Positions 35,415 to 43,775 of a stretch of DNA of 64,000 bases are shown in pieces; position 1 is the first letter of the stretch, and each line of letters begins with the position of its first letter. Source of the DNA: JALZOC01 sp038320555 (GTDB lineage: Bacteria; Acidobacteriota; Vicinamibacteria; Vicinamibacterales; 2-12-FULL-66-21); contig JBBQEJ010000008.1 of the NCBI GenBank assembly GCA_038320555.1, forward strand, positions 1 through 64,000, read 5' to 3'. The position numbers were made by a program, and so were the translations under genes. Under the pieces are notes generated by a model, which was given only the letters and a program-made list of their open reading frames with translations, had not been told where the DNA came from and did not search any database.

Positions 35415-36755
35415 TTACTGCTTCACCGGAATCAGCCGGGCGATCATCCCCGGGGTCGACTCCGACATCCTTTGTCCGGGCAATTGCAGCGTGACATACA
35501 GGTAGCCGTCGGGCCCGATGATCACGTCGTGAACGCGTCCGAACTGGTTGAACACCGGCTCCTGGTGCGTGACCGTGTCGCCGCTGACTTCCAGCCGCCG
35601 GAGCTGCTGCCCGGCAAGTGCGCTGACGAACAAATCGTTCTTCCACGCAGGGTATCTCGTCGCTGTGTAGAACACGATCCCGCTCGGCGCGATCGACGGC
35701 GTGAAATACACGATCGGCTGTTCCATGCCTTCGTGCGCGCGCTCGGTCATGCCGGGCTGCGTCCCCATCGTAATGACTCCCCACCCGTAATTGTGGCCGG
35801 GCTCGATGATGTTGATCTCGTCGCCTCCCTGCGGCCCGTGCTCCGACTCCCACAACTTCCCGGTCACAGGATGCCACGCGAGTCCCTGCGGGTTGCGGTG
35901 GCCGTAGCTCCAGATCGTCGGCAGAGCACCAGCTTTGCCGACAAACGGATTGTCCTTCGGCACGGAGCCGTCGTCGTTGACGCGGTGGATCTTGCCGAGC
36001 GGATCGGACAGATTCTGGGCGTGCGTCGGGTCGTTCTTTTCTCCGAGCGTATAAAAGAGATGTCCCTGTTTGTCGAAGATGAAACGTGATCCGTAGTGCG
36101 CGTTGGTCGAGCTATACAACTCGGGGGCGGCGCGGAAGATCACCTGCTGATCGGTCCATTCGTTGTTCTTGTTGATCTTTCCGCGCACGATCACGGTCAT
36201 CGACGGCGGATCCGGCGGGCCGCCGGGACCGCGGCCCCCAGGTTGCGGAGCGGACGCGGCAGCCGGTTGGGGCTCAGGAGCGGCAGGCGGCACATATCCC
36301 GGCAACGTTTCCGCGTACGACAGATAAATCCAGCCGTTCTTCGCGTACTGCGGGTGTACCTCGACGTCGAGGAGGCCTCCGTCCTGTTTCTCCCAGACTT
36401 TCGGCGTCCCCTTAACAGCTTCAGCCTGAAGCTTGCCGTTGTGGACGATCCGAAGACGGCCGGGACGTTCGGTGATGAGCAGCCGGCCGTCGGGAAAAAA
36501 TGCGAGGCCCCACGGTGTCTCCAGATCTCGCGCGACGACTTCGATCTTGAAGGTTTGCTTTTCTGACTTGATCACCTGTCCGTCGGGATCAGCGACAACC
36601 GTCGGCTTCCCCTGGAGCGTTGCCGCCTGTGTCGCGGCCGTAATCGGATTGTGCCCGGAAGCGAGCGTCCCTTGCCGAACAAACGCCTGGGCGGTCAGCA
36701 CTGTGCCCAACAAAACAGCGAGGCCGGCAAGGGTCTTGGTCAACGACGACATCAT
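35415..36755 (-). CDS. PQQ-dependent sugar dehydrogenase (soluble aldose dehydrogenase, GSDH family), exported
   Basis: A 446-residue six-bladed propeller with a signal peptide (VLTAQAF). Family segments are LETPWGLAFFPDGRLLITERPGR (split over residues 70-95), GGLLDVEVHPQY, WIYLSYAE, YTLGEKNDP and WSYGHRNPQGLAWHP, the last being the GHRNPQG signature with the PQQ base His/Arg. It oxidises aldoses to lactones in the periplasm. It would be the first step of the oxidative pathway in the genes downstream (SDR, dehydratase, FAH hydrolase, GlcDF). ATG 36755 has GAGG 5 nt before it. A Pro/Gly-rich insertion lies near residue 190. Confidence 0.88.
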   Translation of the reverse strand: MMSSLTKTLAGLAVLLGTVLTAQAFVRQGTLASGHNPITAATQAATLQGKPTVVADPDGQVIKSEKQTFKIEVVARDLETPWGLAFFPDGRLLITERPGRLRIVHNGKLQAEAVKGTPKVWEKQDGGLLDVEVHPQYAKNGWIYLSYAETLPGYVPPAAPEPQPAAASAPQPGGRGPGGPPDPPSMTVIVRGKINKNNEWTDQQVIFRAAPELYSSTNAHYGSRFIFDKQGHLFYTLGEKNDPTHAQNLSDPLGKIHRVNDDGSVPKDNPFVGKAGALPTIWSYGHRNPQGLAWHPVTGKLWESEHGPQGGDEINIIEPGHNYGWGVITMGTQPGMTERAHEGMEQPIVYFTPSIAPSGIVFYTATRYPAWKNDLFVSALAGQQLRRLEVSGDTVTHQEPVFNQFGRVHDVIIGPDGYLYVTLQLPGQRMSESTPGMIARLIPVKQ

Positions 36756-36821
36756 GATTTCCTCGTATTGCAGGGGTCTCGCGAGCCCTGTCTTGTGCCG
36801 GAGATGGCTGTCACCTTTACC

Positions 36822-36836
36822 GTGTATACGATACAC
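36822..36836. promoter_or_regulatory. Operator-like inverted repeat GTGTAT-ACG-ATACAC
   Basis: A perfect 15-bp inverted repeat with 6-bp arms, 67 nt upstream of the sugar dehydrogenase ATG. The core TGTATACGATACA resembles sites of FadR-type GntR regulators, which often control sugar-acid operons. TATACA within it could act as a -10 box on the minus strand, although no good -35 is seen. No GntR gene lies in the window. Confidence 0.45.
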
Positions 36837-36874
36837 CTGCGACGCGCGTAACACAGACGCACCAAGCACTTGTA

Positions 36875-38059
36875 TCAATCAAAGGGTGTACCGACATAGT
36901 TCTCGGCCAGGCTCGTCATGGCCGCCTGCGAGCTGACCAGGTAGTCCAGTTCCGCGAGCTGACGACGGTAATCGAAGGGAGTCTCCTCCTCCTGCCGGTG
37001 GAGCATCGATGTCATCCACCAGGAAAACCGCTGAGCCCTCCACGTCCTGCGCAGGCCTCGATCGGAATACTCGTCGAGCCGCGCTTCCCCTCCGCCGGCG
37101 TAAAACTCTTCGATCGCAGTGGCAAGACGCCGAACGTCCGCCATCGCGAGATTGAGGCCTTTGGCGCCTGTCGGCGGAACGATGTGCGCGGCGTCCCCCG
37201 CAAGAAACATTCGGCCATAGCGCATCGGCTCGACGACGACGCTACGCATCGGCGTGACGCCTTTCTGAAGGATCGCTCCGACCTGCGGCGCCCACCCGTC
37301 GTCGGTGCGCAGGCGCGCGATCAACTCGCCCCAGATTCGGTCGTCGCTCCACGCATTCACATCCTCAGCCGGCGCACATTGCAAGTACAAGCGGGTGATC
37401 GCGGGCGAACGCATGCTGAAAAGCGCGAAGCCTCGCTCGCTGAGGCTGTACACGAGCTCCTGGGACGTCGGCGGCGCGCTGGCAAGGATTCCAAGCCACG
37501 CGAATGGATACTCGCGCTCGTAGGTCTGCAGGTGCGACGGTGGAACCGCAGTGCGGCATACACCATGAGATCCATCGCATCCCGCGATGATGTCGCAGGC
37601 CGCCTCGTGCAGAACTCCCTCGTGCTGAAACCGCACCAGCGGCGCCCGCGTGTCGAGGTCGTGCACGCTCAGGTCGGTCACTTCGAAATGCAACGGGCGC
37701 GCGCTTGCGAGCCGGAAGGCGATCAGGTCCTTGACGACTTCGTTCTGGCCGTAGATCGTGATCGCCCGGCCGCCGGTCAAGTCGGCCATGTCGATCCGGT
37801 GGCGCGCGCCTCCGAATCGGATGTAAATCCCCTCGTGACGCATGCCCTCCCTGGCGAGGCGATCGCCGACACCGGTCTCGTGCATCAGGTCCACGGTCCC
37901 TTGCTCGAGCACTCCCGCGCGCACGCGTTCAACGACGTAATCCCGGCTGCGGCTCTCGAGGATGACCGAGTCGATGCCAGCACGATGCAGCAGATGACCG
38001 AGCATCAAGCCCGCGGGCCCGGCCCCCACGATTCCGACCTGCGTTCGGCTCTTCACCAT
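36875..38059 (-). CDS. pobA: 4-hydroxybenzoate 3-monooxygenase PobA
   Basis: A 394-residue flavoprotein hydroxylase, the same length as the Pseudomonas enzyme. FAD-binding motifs are VGIVGAGPAGLMLG at the N-terminus and LAGDAAHIVPPTGAKGLNLA near residue 285; the FAD/NADPH segment CDGSHGVCR is also present. It uses NAD(P)H and O2 to turn 4-hydroxybenzoate into protocatechuate, the substrate of PcaGH encoded on the other side of the divergent gap. Start ATG 38059. No PobR-type regulator is visible nearby. Confidence 0.92.
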   Translation of the reverse strand: MVKSRTQVGIVGAGPAGLMLGHLLHRAGIDSVILESRSRDYVVERVRAGVLEQGTVDLMHETGVGDRLAREGMRHEGIYIRFGGARHRIDMADLTGGRAITIYGQNEVVKDLIAFRLASARPLHFEVTDLSVHDLDTRAPLVRFQHEGVLHEAACDIIAGCDGSHGVCRTAVPPSHLQTYEREYPFAWLGILASAPPTSQELVYSLSERGFALFSMRSPAITRLYLQCAPAEDVNAWSDDRIWGELIARLRTDDGWAPQVGAILQKGVTPMRSVVVEPMRYGRMFLAGDAAHIVPPTGAKGLNLAMADVRRLATAIEEFYAGGGEARLDEYSDRGLRRTWRAQRFSWWMTSMLHRQEEETPFDYRRQLAELDYLVSSQAAMTSLAENYVGTPFD

Positions 38060-38114
38060 TGATGGATATGGCTATTCACGAGCGAATACGACGAATCGCC
38101 GCCACTGTTACAAA

Positions 38115-38229
38115 CCACAGAGGAACACGGATCGAACGGATAAATGCAGGCCACGAGATGGCACGGACGGCCACCGATACAAAGGGATCGACCCAGTTCA
38201 GTTCCGTGTTCCTCCGTGTTTTTCTGTGG
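38115..38229. repeat. CCACAGAGGAACACGGA inverted repeat between pobA and the pca cluster
   Basis: The left arm is at 38115-38131 and the right arm at 38203-38229. The right arm is its complement with a 10-nt direct repeat added (TCCGTGTTCC then TCCGTGTTTT). The arms are about 70 nt apart and fill the shared promoter region of pobA and the pca genes. Confidence 0.7.
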
Positions 38230-38262
38230 CGTGTGGCGCGATATAGACTGGAGCCACACCCG

Positions 38263-39108
38263 ATGCCTCATTTCTGTTCACTTCAGGCTGCTGTGGCGGA
38301 CGCCGTTCACGACGGCAATATCGTCGCCATGGAGGGCTTTACCCATTTGATCCCGTTTGCGGCCGGTCACGAAGTGATCCGCCAGGGCCGTCGCGATCTC
38401 ACGCTCGTCCGGATGACGCCGGATCTCATTTACGATCAACTGATCGGCGCCGGCTGCGCCGCGAAGCTCGTGTTTTCGTGGGGCGGCAACCCGGGCGTCG
38501 GCTCGCTGCATCGCCTGCGCGACGCCGTGGAACACGCGTGGCCAGGACCGCTGGCGCTGGAAGAATACAGCCACGCGGCGTTGGCCACGGCGTACGATGC
38601 CGGAGCCGCGCGTCTTCCGTTCGCGGCATTCCGTGGCTGTCCGGGCGACCTCGCGCGGGTCAACGGCAACTATCGAAGCGTGACCTGCCCGTTCACAGGA
38701 GAACACCTCACCGCTGTGCCGGCGATGCGTCCCGACGTCACAATCATCCATGCTCAGCGCGCCGATCGCGATGGCAACGTAATGGTTGACGGGATCATCG
38801 GTGTTCAGAAGGAGGCGGTGCTGGCGGCGTCCCGCTCGATCGTAACCGTCGAGGAAGTCGTGGACGCATTCGACGGCGGCCCGGCCAATGCCTGCATTTT
38901 GCCGCACTGGACGGTGGCGGCGATCGCCGTCGTCCCGGGTGGCGCGTTTCCGTCGTATGCCTACGGATACTATCAGCGGAACAACGCGTTCTATCTTGCC
39001 TGGGACGATATCGCCCGCGACCGCGAGACGTTCCGCGCGTGGATCGACGAACACGTCATCCGCAGCGGTCCTGAAGCCTTCGCTGCCCATGCTGCGCGGC
39101 TCGCTTGA
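38263..39108 (+). CDS. pcaI: 3-oxoadipate CoA-transferase subunit A (CatI/PcaI type)
   Basis: A 281-residue CoA-transferase family I alpha subunit. Conserved segments are GNIVAMEGFTHLIPFAAGHE, LVFSWGGNPGVGSLHR and VTIIHAQRADRDGN. The length (281) matches the CatI/glutaconate-CoA-transferase-like type rather than the shorter PcaI of Pseudomonas putida. With subunit B it moves CoA from succinyl-CoA to 3-oxoadipate. ATG 38263 is chosen; the open frame further upstream runs through an inverted repeat. It is divergent from pobA and first in the pca cluster. Confidence 0.85.
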   Translation: MPHFCSLQAAVADAVHDGNIVAMEGFTHLIPFAAGHEVIRQGRRDLTLVRMTPDLIYDQLIGAGCAAKLVFSWGGNPGVGSLHRLRDAVEHAWPGPLALEEYSHAALATAYDAGAARLPFAAFRGCPGDLARVNGNYRSVTCPFTGEHLTAVPAMRPDVTIIHAQRADRDGNVMVDGIIGVQKEAVLAASRSIVTVEEVVDAFDGGPANACILPHWTVAAIAVVPGGAFPSYAYGYYQRNNAFYLAWDDIARDRETFRAWIDEHVIRSGPEAFAAHAARLA

Positions 39109-39109
39109 C

Positions 39110-39886
39110 ATGGCGTATACCCCCGACGAGCTCATGACGGTCGCTGCTGCGCGGTGCGTTGGGAATGACGACGTGTGCTTTGTGGGGATCGGGCTGCCGT
39201 CGGCCGCGTGCAACCTCGCGCGCCTGACGCATGCGCCGGGCATCACTCTCATCTACGAATCGGGTACGATCGGCGCCAGGCCTTCCGTGCTGCCGCTGTC
39301 GATTGGCGACGGCGAACTGTGCGCAACGGCGCTCACGACCGTCTCGGTGCCGGAATTCTTCCGCTACTGGCTGCAGAGCGGCCGGATCACGGTGGGTTTT
39401 CTCGGAGCGGCGCAGATTGATCGCTTTGCGAACATCAACACCACAGTCATCGGCTCATACGCATCCCCCGCGGTGCGGCTGCCCGGCGCCGGCGGTGCGC
39501 CGGAAATGGCCGCGGCCTGTCAGCGGATCTTCATCGTCATGCCGCACTCGAAGCGGGCATTCGTCGAGCAGCTTGATTTCCTCACGTCGTTCGGCCATGG
39601 CGAAGGCGGCAATCACCGCGCCCGGCTGGGCATCAGCACATCGGGGCCCGCGAAGGTGATCACCGACCTGTGTGTAATGGAACCGCACCCTGTGACGCGG
39701 GAGCTCACCGTGACAAGTCTTCATCCTGGCACGACGCAGGAGCAGGTCGAAGAGTCCACGGGATGGAGGATCGGGTTCGCCGAGGACGTTGCGGAGACAC
39801 CGGCGCCGAGCGCACGGGAGCTGGAGGTGTTACGCCGCGTACGCCTGGAAACCGAGCACGCACACAAAGGCAAGGAGTTCGCGTGA
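39110..39886 (+). CDS. pcaJ: 3-oxoadipate CoA-transferase subunit B (CatJ/PcaJ type)
   Basis: A 258-residue beta subunit. The catalytic glutamate is probably the Glu of LIYESGTIGARP; VGFLGAAQIDRFANINTTVIG and SGPAKVITDLCVME are further family segments. It pairs with the subunit encoded 1 nt upstream. ATG 39110 is used; ATG 39089 would overlap the upstream gene by 20 nt. Its stop overlaps the GTG start of pcaH (GTGA at 39883-39886), so translation is coupled. The pathway context makes 3-oxoadipate the likely acid. Confidence 0.86.
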   Translation: MAYTPDELMTVAAARCVGNDDVCFVGIGLPSAACNLARLTHAPGITLIYESGTIGARPSVLPLSIGDGELCATALTTVSVPEFFRYWLQSGRITVGFLGAAQIDRFANINTTVIGSYASPAVRLPGAGGAPEMAAACQRIFIVMPHSKRAFVEQLDFLTSFGHGEGGNHRARLGISTSGPAKVITDLCVMEPHPVTRELTVTSLHPGTTQEQVEESTGWRIGFAEDVAETPAPSARELEVLRRVRLETEHAHKGKEFA

Positions 39887-40575
39887 TCTACCGACGGCCG
39901 CCGGCGGGCACCCATCCGTCGAACGATTCTCCCGGTTACGGCAGCACGGCGCTGCGGCATCCCAAAGAGCCGCTGGTCATCATTCCGCAGACGCTGTCCG
40001 AAATCACAGGCCCGGCGTATCCGTACGGACGAGTGCAGGCAACCGATAACGACCTGACGCGTCAGCACGCGGGCGAGCCTCTCGGCGAACGCATCATCGT
40101 CGAAGGACGCGTGCTCGACGAAGATGGAGGGCCTATTCCCAAGACGCTCGTCGAAGTCTGGCAGGCCAATGCGGCCGGCCGCTATGCGCACCGCGTCGAT
40201 GGACACGCGGCGCCGCTCGATCCGAACTTCTCGGGCGCCGGGCGAACACTCACGGACGAGGAGGGACGTTACCGGTTCGTGACGATCAGGCCGGGTGCGT
40301 ATCCGTGGCGCAATCACGACAATGCCTGGCGGCCGGCGCACATTCATTTCTCACTGTTCGGCACGAGTTTTCTGAGCCGGTTGATTACGCAGATGTATTT
40401 TCCTGGCGATCCGCTGATGCCCTATGATCCGATCTTCAACTCGATTCCGGACGCGGGCGCACGGCAGCGCCTCATCGCCAATTTCGAGCTGAGCACCACG
40501 CAGCCTGAATGGGCGCTTGGGTTCACGTTCGATATCGTGCTGCGCGGATCGAACGCGACGCCGATGGAGCCGTAA
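39883..40575 (+). CDS. pcaH: Protocatechuate 3,4-dioxygenase beta subunit PcaH
   Basis: A 230-residue intradiol dioxygenase subunit. The opening YRRPPAGTHPSNDSPGYGST matches the PcaH N-terminus; VEVWQANAAGRYAH and the ligand segment AWRPAHIHFSLFG, which supplies the His iron ligands, are present. The Tyr ligands are expected in YPWRNHDN and the earlier GRYAHRVD region. It holds the ferric iron that cleaves protocatechuate between its hydroxyls to 3-carboxy-cis,cis-muconate. The start is GTG 39883 with AAGGAG upstream, overlapping the pcaJ stop by 4 nt. It is followed 4 nt later by pcaG. Confidence 0.93.
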   Translation: MIYRRPPAGTHPSNDSPGYGSTALRHPKEPLVIIPQTLSEITGPAYPYGRVQATDNDLTRQHAGEPLGERIIVEGRVLDEDGGPIPKTLVEVWQANAAGRYAHRVDGHAAPLDPNFSGAGRTLTDEEGRYRFVTIRPGAYPWRNHDNAWRPAHIHFSLFGTSFLSRLITQMYFPGDPLMPYDPIFNSIPDAGARQRLIANFELSTTQPEWALGFTFDIVLRGSNATPMEP

Positions 40576-40579
40576 TCAG

Positions 40580-41146
40580 GTGCGAGTACGAGGCCTCACG
40601 CCGTTTCAAACGCTCGGCCCGTTTTTCGACTTTGGCCTGGTCATTCCCGGCGGCGGCGTCGTGGCACGACCCGCCGCAGCCGGCCGGCACATTACCCTCG
40701 AGGGTACCGTCCGCGACGGCGCGGGCGAGCCACTGCCCGATGCGGTCATCGAGATCTGGCAGGCCAACGCCGCCGGAAAATACCGGCACCCTGACGATCA
40801 TCAGAACTGCCCAATCGATCCCGCGTGCGACGGTTTCGGACGCGTGGCGACCGACGATTCGGGACATTTTACTTTTGCGACTGTTGTGCCCGGGCGCGTG
40901 CCAGGGCCGGACGGTTCCTTGCAGGCTCCGCATCTTGCCGTGGGGGTCCTTGCCCGCGGTCTTCTCACCCGGCTCATCACGCGGACGTATCTCGAGGACG
41001 AACCGTCGAACGCCGACGATCCGGTGCTGGCACTCGTGCCGCCCGAGCGGAGGACGACGCTGCTCGCCAGACGCACCGGTGCCGATCGGTACCGTTTCGA
41101 CATCGTGCTGCAGGGCCCTGGTGAAACGGTATTCTTCGATGTGTAA
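40580..41146 (+). CDS. pcaG: Protocatechuate 3,4-dioxygenase alpha subunit PcaG
   Basis: A 188-residue subunit paralogous to PcaH: LTPFQTLGPFFDFGL at the start, IEIWQANAAGKYRHP, then GFGRVATDDSGHFTF and LQAPHLAVGVLARGLLTRL. It lacks the iron-ligand set of PcaH, as expected for alpha. The start is GTG 40580 (VRVRGLTPFQ) with GGAG 10 nt upstream; the track of open frame before it belongs to pcaH in another frame. It forms the alpha-beta protomer with PcaH. Confidence 0.92.
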   Translation: MRVRGLTPFQTLGPFFDFGLVIPGGGVVARPAAAGRHITLEGTVRDGAGEPLPDAVIEIWQANAAGKYRHPDDHQNCPIDPACDGFGRVATDDSGHFTFATVVPGRVPGPDGSLQAPHLAVGVLARGLLTRLITRTYLEDEPSNADDPVLALVPPERRTTLLARRTGADRYRFDIVLQGPGETVFFDV

Positions 41147-41152
41147 CGCTCG

Positions 41153-41255
41153 GGGTCAGACCTCGATTTTCTCGTTTCTGCGAACGACGATGACAGAACC
41201 GTCTTACAGATCCGAAACGTCGGGCGCGCTGTCCGAGAAAATCGAGATCTGACCC
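41153..41255. repeat. 103-bp element with 22-bp near-perfect inverted ends in the pca cluster
   Basis: The left end (41153-41174) begins GGGTCAGACCTCGATTTTC. The right end (41234-41255) is its reverse complement with a single mismatch. The spacer is 59 nt. It occupies almost the whole pcaG-pcaB gap. GGGTCAGA words recur at 47655-47713. It looks like a MITE or REP/RAYT-type element; no transposase is nearby. Confidence 0.75.
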
Positions 41256-41264
41256 AAACGGACT

Positions 41265-42587
41265 ATGACTGACAGAACCGACGGTGTCGCGGCGCACTTC
41301 ACGAGCGTCGCGCGGCTGCAGGCCATGCTGCACGTGGAAGCGGCGCTGGCCGATGCCGAGGCGTCGGTCGATGTGATTCCGCGCGCGGCGGCCGAGGCTA
41401 TCCGGCGGGCCGCCCGCGCCGAGCTGTACGACCCGCTCGCCATCGAATCCGAAGCGCGGCATGCTGGGAATCTGGCGATTCCGCTGGTGCGACATCTCAC
41501 GGCCCGAGTCGGGTCTACCGATGTGGCGTCGGCGCGCTATGTGCACTGGGGCGTGACCAGCCAGGACATCATCGACACGGCGCTCGTGCTCCAGTTACGC
41601 GAATCGGTACCGGTGATCATCGGCGATCTCGCCCGCGCGGCGGACGCCGCGGCCGGACACGCGCGGCGTCACGCGGTGACACCCATGGCCGGACGCACAT
41701 GGCTTCAGCAGGCGACGCCCATCACCTTTGGTGTCAAGGCAGCCGGATGGCTCGATGCCCTCGACCGGGTCACACACTCCCTGCGATCGGCGCTCGACGC
41801 GGCGCTGGTGCTGCAACTCGGAGGTGCATCCGGGACGCTCGCGGCGCTTGGCGATAAGGGGTCGGCTGTGGCGACGGCCATGGGGCAGGCACTCGCGCTG
41901 ACGGTTCCGGCAATCTCCTGGCACGCGCACCGCGATCGCCTTGCCACGCTTGCGTGCGCGCTCGGTGTCGCGACCGGGACGGCCGGGAAGATTGCCCGTG
42001 ACCTGGGGCTCCTGGCGCAAACGGAAGTCGCCGAAGCGCACGAGCCCGCCGGCGCAGCGGGCGGCTCGTCGTCCATGCCTCACAAGCAGAATCCCGTCCG
42101 GGCGGCGATCGCGATCGCCGCGGCCGTTCGGGCGCCTGGCCTCGTGGCGACGATGCTGAGCGCGATGCCGCAGGAACATGAGCGCGGTCTCGGCGGATGG
42201 CAGGCCGAGTGGGACACGCTGCCCGAGCTCGTCACGACCGCCGGCGGTGCCGCGGGCGCCGTGGCGGGCGCGCTCGAAACGCTCGTCGTCGATCCCGCCC
42301 GCATGCGTACGAACCTCGACATCACCGGCGGTCTCGTGCTTGCCGAGGCGGTGGCGATGCGGCTTGCGCCCGCAATGGGAAAGCCGGACGCTCAGGCGCA
42401 CATCGGACGCGCGGCCCGGCGCGCCGCCGGCGAACATCGCCCGTTTGCGGATGTGCTCGCCGAGGATCCCGCCGTCGCGGCGATCCTGGATCCATCCGGC
42501 ATCGCGCAAGCCCTGTCGCCCGATAACTACCTCGGGTCGGCGGCGACGTTTGTGGCTCAGGTGCTCGCGCGGCACGAGAAAGCGTAG
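41265..42587 (+). CDS. pcaB: 3-carboxy-cis,cis-muconate cycloisomerase PcaB
   Basis: A 440-residue member of the fumarase/aspartase superfamily. The superfamily signature is GGSSSMPHKQNPVRA (near residue 265), the early conserved region is YVHWGVTSQDIIDTAL, and MAGRTWLQQATPITFG is typical of PcaB. It lactonises 3-carboxymuconate to 4-carboxymuconolactone. It lies between pcaG and pcaD, separated from pcaG by a 103-bp inverted-repeat element and from pcaD by 5 nt. Confidence 0.92.
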   Translation: MTDRTDGVAAHFTSVARLQAMLHVEAALADAEASVDVIPRAAAEAIRRAARAELYDPLAIESEARHAGNLAIPLVRHLTARVGSTDVASARYVHWGVTSQDIIDTALVLQLRESVPVIIGDLARAADAAAGHARRHAVTPMAGRTWLQQATPITFGVKAAGWLDALDRVTHSLRSALDAALVLQLGGASGTLAALGDKGSAVATAMGQALALTVPAISWHAHRDRLATLACALGVATGTAGKIARDLGLLAQTEVAEAHEPAGAAGGSSSMPHKQNPVRAAIAIAAAVRAPGLVATMLSAMPQEHERGLGGWQAEWDTLPELVTTAGGAAGAVAGALETLVVDPARMRTNLDITGGLVLAEAVAMRLAPAMGKPDAQAHIGRAARRAAGEHRPFADVLAEDPAVAAILDPSGIAQALSPDNYLGSAATFVAQVLARHEKA

Positions 42588-42592
42588 GCTGC

Positions 42593-43390
42593 ATGCTCCA
42601 TGTGCTGCGCGATGGATGCCGTCTGGGCTACAGCGTCGACGGCAATCCCCAGGCTCCCGCGTTGATGTTCTCGAACTCGCTGGGCACGACGTACGAATTG
42701 TGGGAGCCACAAGTCGCCCGGCTGTCGTCCGCTTTCCGGGTGATCCGGTACGACACGCGCGGCCACGGCGGCTCCGATGCGCCGAAGGGAACGTACACGA
42801 TTGAGATGCTGGGGCTCGATGCGCTCGCGATTCTGGACGCCGCAGGAGCGCCGCGTGCGCATGTGTGCGGCCTCTCTCTTGGTGGTCTGACGGCGATGTG
42901 GCTGGGGGTCCACGCGCCCGATCGCGTCGACTCGCTCATTCTGGCGAGCACCGCCGCTCGCATCCGCAATGCGATCTTCTGGCAGGAACGGATCGAGCTG
43001 GTGAAATTGTCGGGCATCCGGGCGCTCGCCGAGGTGTCGATGGGCCGTTGGTTCACCGAGGTGTTCCGTACCGCGCATCCTGATATCGTCGCCCGGCACC
43101 GCCGGATGCTCGAGTCGTGCCCGGCCGAGGGGTATGCATCCTGCTGCGCCGCGCTGCGCGACGCGGACCTGCGCGGCGAGATCGGAGGAATCGCCGCGCC
43201 AGCGCTCGTCATCGCCGGGAGGCACGACCCCGTCACCCCGCCGGCCGACGCGGACGCCATCCGCACGCGAATTCGCGATGCGCGTATGACGGAGCTCGAC
43301 GCCGCGCACCTTGCCAACGTCGAACAGGCCGACGAGTTCAACGAGCGCGTGCTCGCGTTCATCAACGAAAAGAGGCCCATCCATGGATGA
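42593..43390 (+). CDS. pcaD: 3-oxoadipate enol-lactonase PcaD
   Basis: A 265-residue alpha/beta hydrolase. The nucleophile elbow is VCGLSLGGLTAMWLG, the oxyanion region FSNSLGTTYELWEPQ and RYDTRGHGGSDAP are typical of PcaD, and the late VIAGRHDPVTPP (Asp) and LDAAHLANVEQ (His) complete the triad. It opens the enol-lactone to 3-oxoadipate. Its end overlaps the pcaC start by 8 nt. It has no signal and is cytosolic. Confidence 0.92.
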   Translation: MLHVLRDGCRLGYSVDGNPQAPALMFSNSLGTTYELWEPQVARLSSAFRVIRYDTRGHGGSDAPKGTYTIEMLGLDALAILDAAGAPRAHVCGLSLGGLTAMWLGVHAPDRVDSLILASTAARIRNAIFWQERIELVKLSGIRALAEVSMGRWFTEVFRTAHPDIVARHRRMLESCPAEGYASCCAALRDADLRGEIGGIAAPALVIAGRHDPVTPPADADAIRTRIRDARMTELDAAHLANVEQADEFNERVLAFINEKRPIHG

Positions 43391-43775
43391 AAGCGAACGC
43401 CGCGACGCCGGATTGAAGGTGCGGCGCCGTGTGCTCGGCGGCGCGCACGTCGAGCGAACCACCCTTCAGACGACCCCCATGACGGCGGAGTTCCAGGATT
43501 TGATCACGCGCTACGCGTGGGGAGAGATCTGGACGCGGCCGGGGCTCGATGACCGCTCTCGCCGGATCCTTGTGCTCGGCACGCTCATCGCGCTCGGAAG
43601 ATTCGACGAGTTCCGCATGCACGCCCGAGCCGCGATGAGCGAGGGTGGGTTCTCGGAGGCCGATCTGAAAGAGATTGTCCTCCAGCAGGCCATCTATTGC
43701 GGTGTGCCTGCCGCGAATACCGCCTTCGAGGTCCTGCGGGAGATAACGAAGTTCACAAACGAAGAAACGGAGTGA
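43383..43775 (+). CDS. pcaC: 4-carboxymuconolactone decarboxylase PcaC
   Basis: A 130-residue all-helical CMD-family protein: RRRVLGGAHVERT, ITRYAWGEIWTRPGLDDRSR and HARAAMSEGGFSEADLKEI, with the characteristic QQAIYCGVPAANTAF near the end. It decarboxylates 4-carboxymuconolactone to the enol-lactone used by PcaD. ATG 43383 lies inside the last codons of pcaD. In some bacteria PcaC and PcaD are fused as PcaL; here they are separate but overlapping. It ends the cluster. Confidence 0.92.
   Translation: MDESERRDAGLKVRRRVLGGAHVERTTLQTTPMTAEFQDLITRYAWGEIWTRPGLDDRSRRILVLGTLIALGRFDEFRMHARAAMSEGGFSEADLKEIVLQQAIYCGVPAANTAFEVLREITKFTNEETE

Noticed and set aside
38059..38262. Upstream extension of the CoA-transferase subunit A frame
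   Set aside because: The first 68 codons run through an inverted repeat, and family members start at about the MPHFC position.
41153..41255. Insertion sequence
   Set aside because: The spacer is only 59 nt and no transposase gene is nearby; at most a non-autonomous element.
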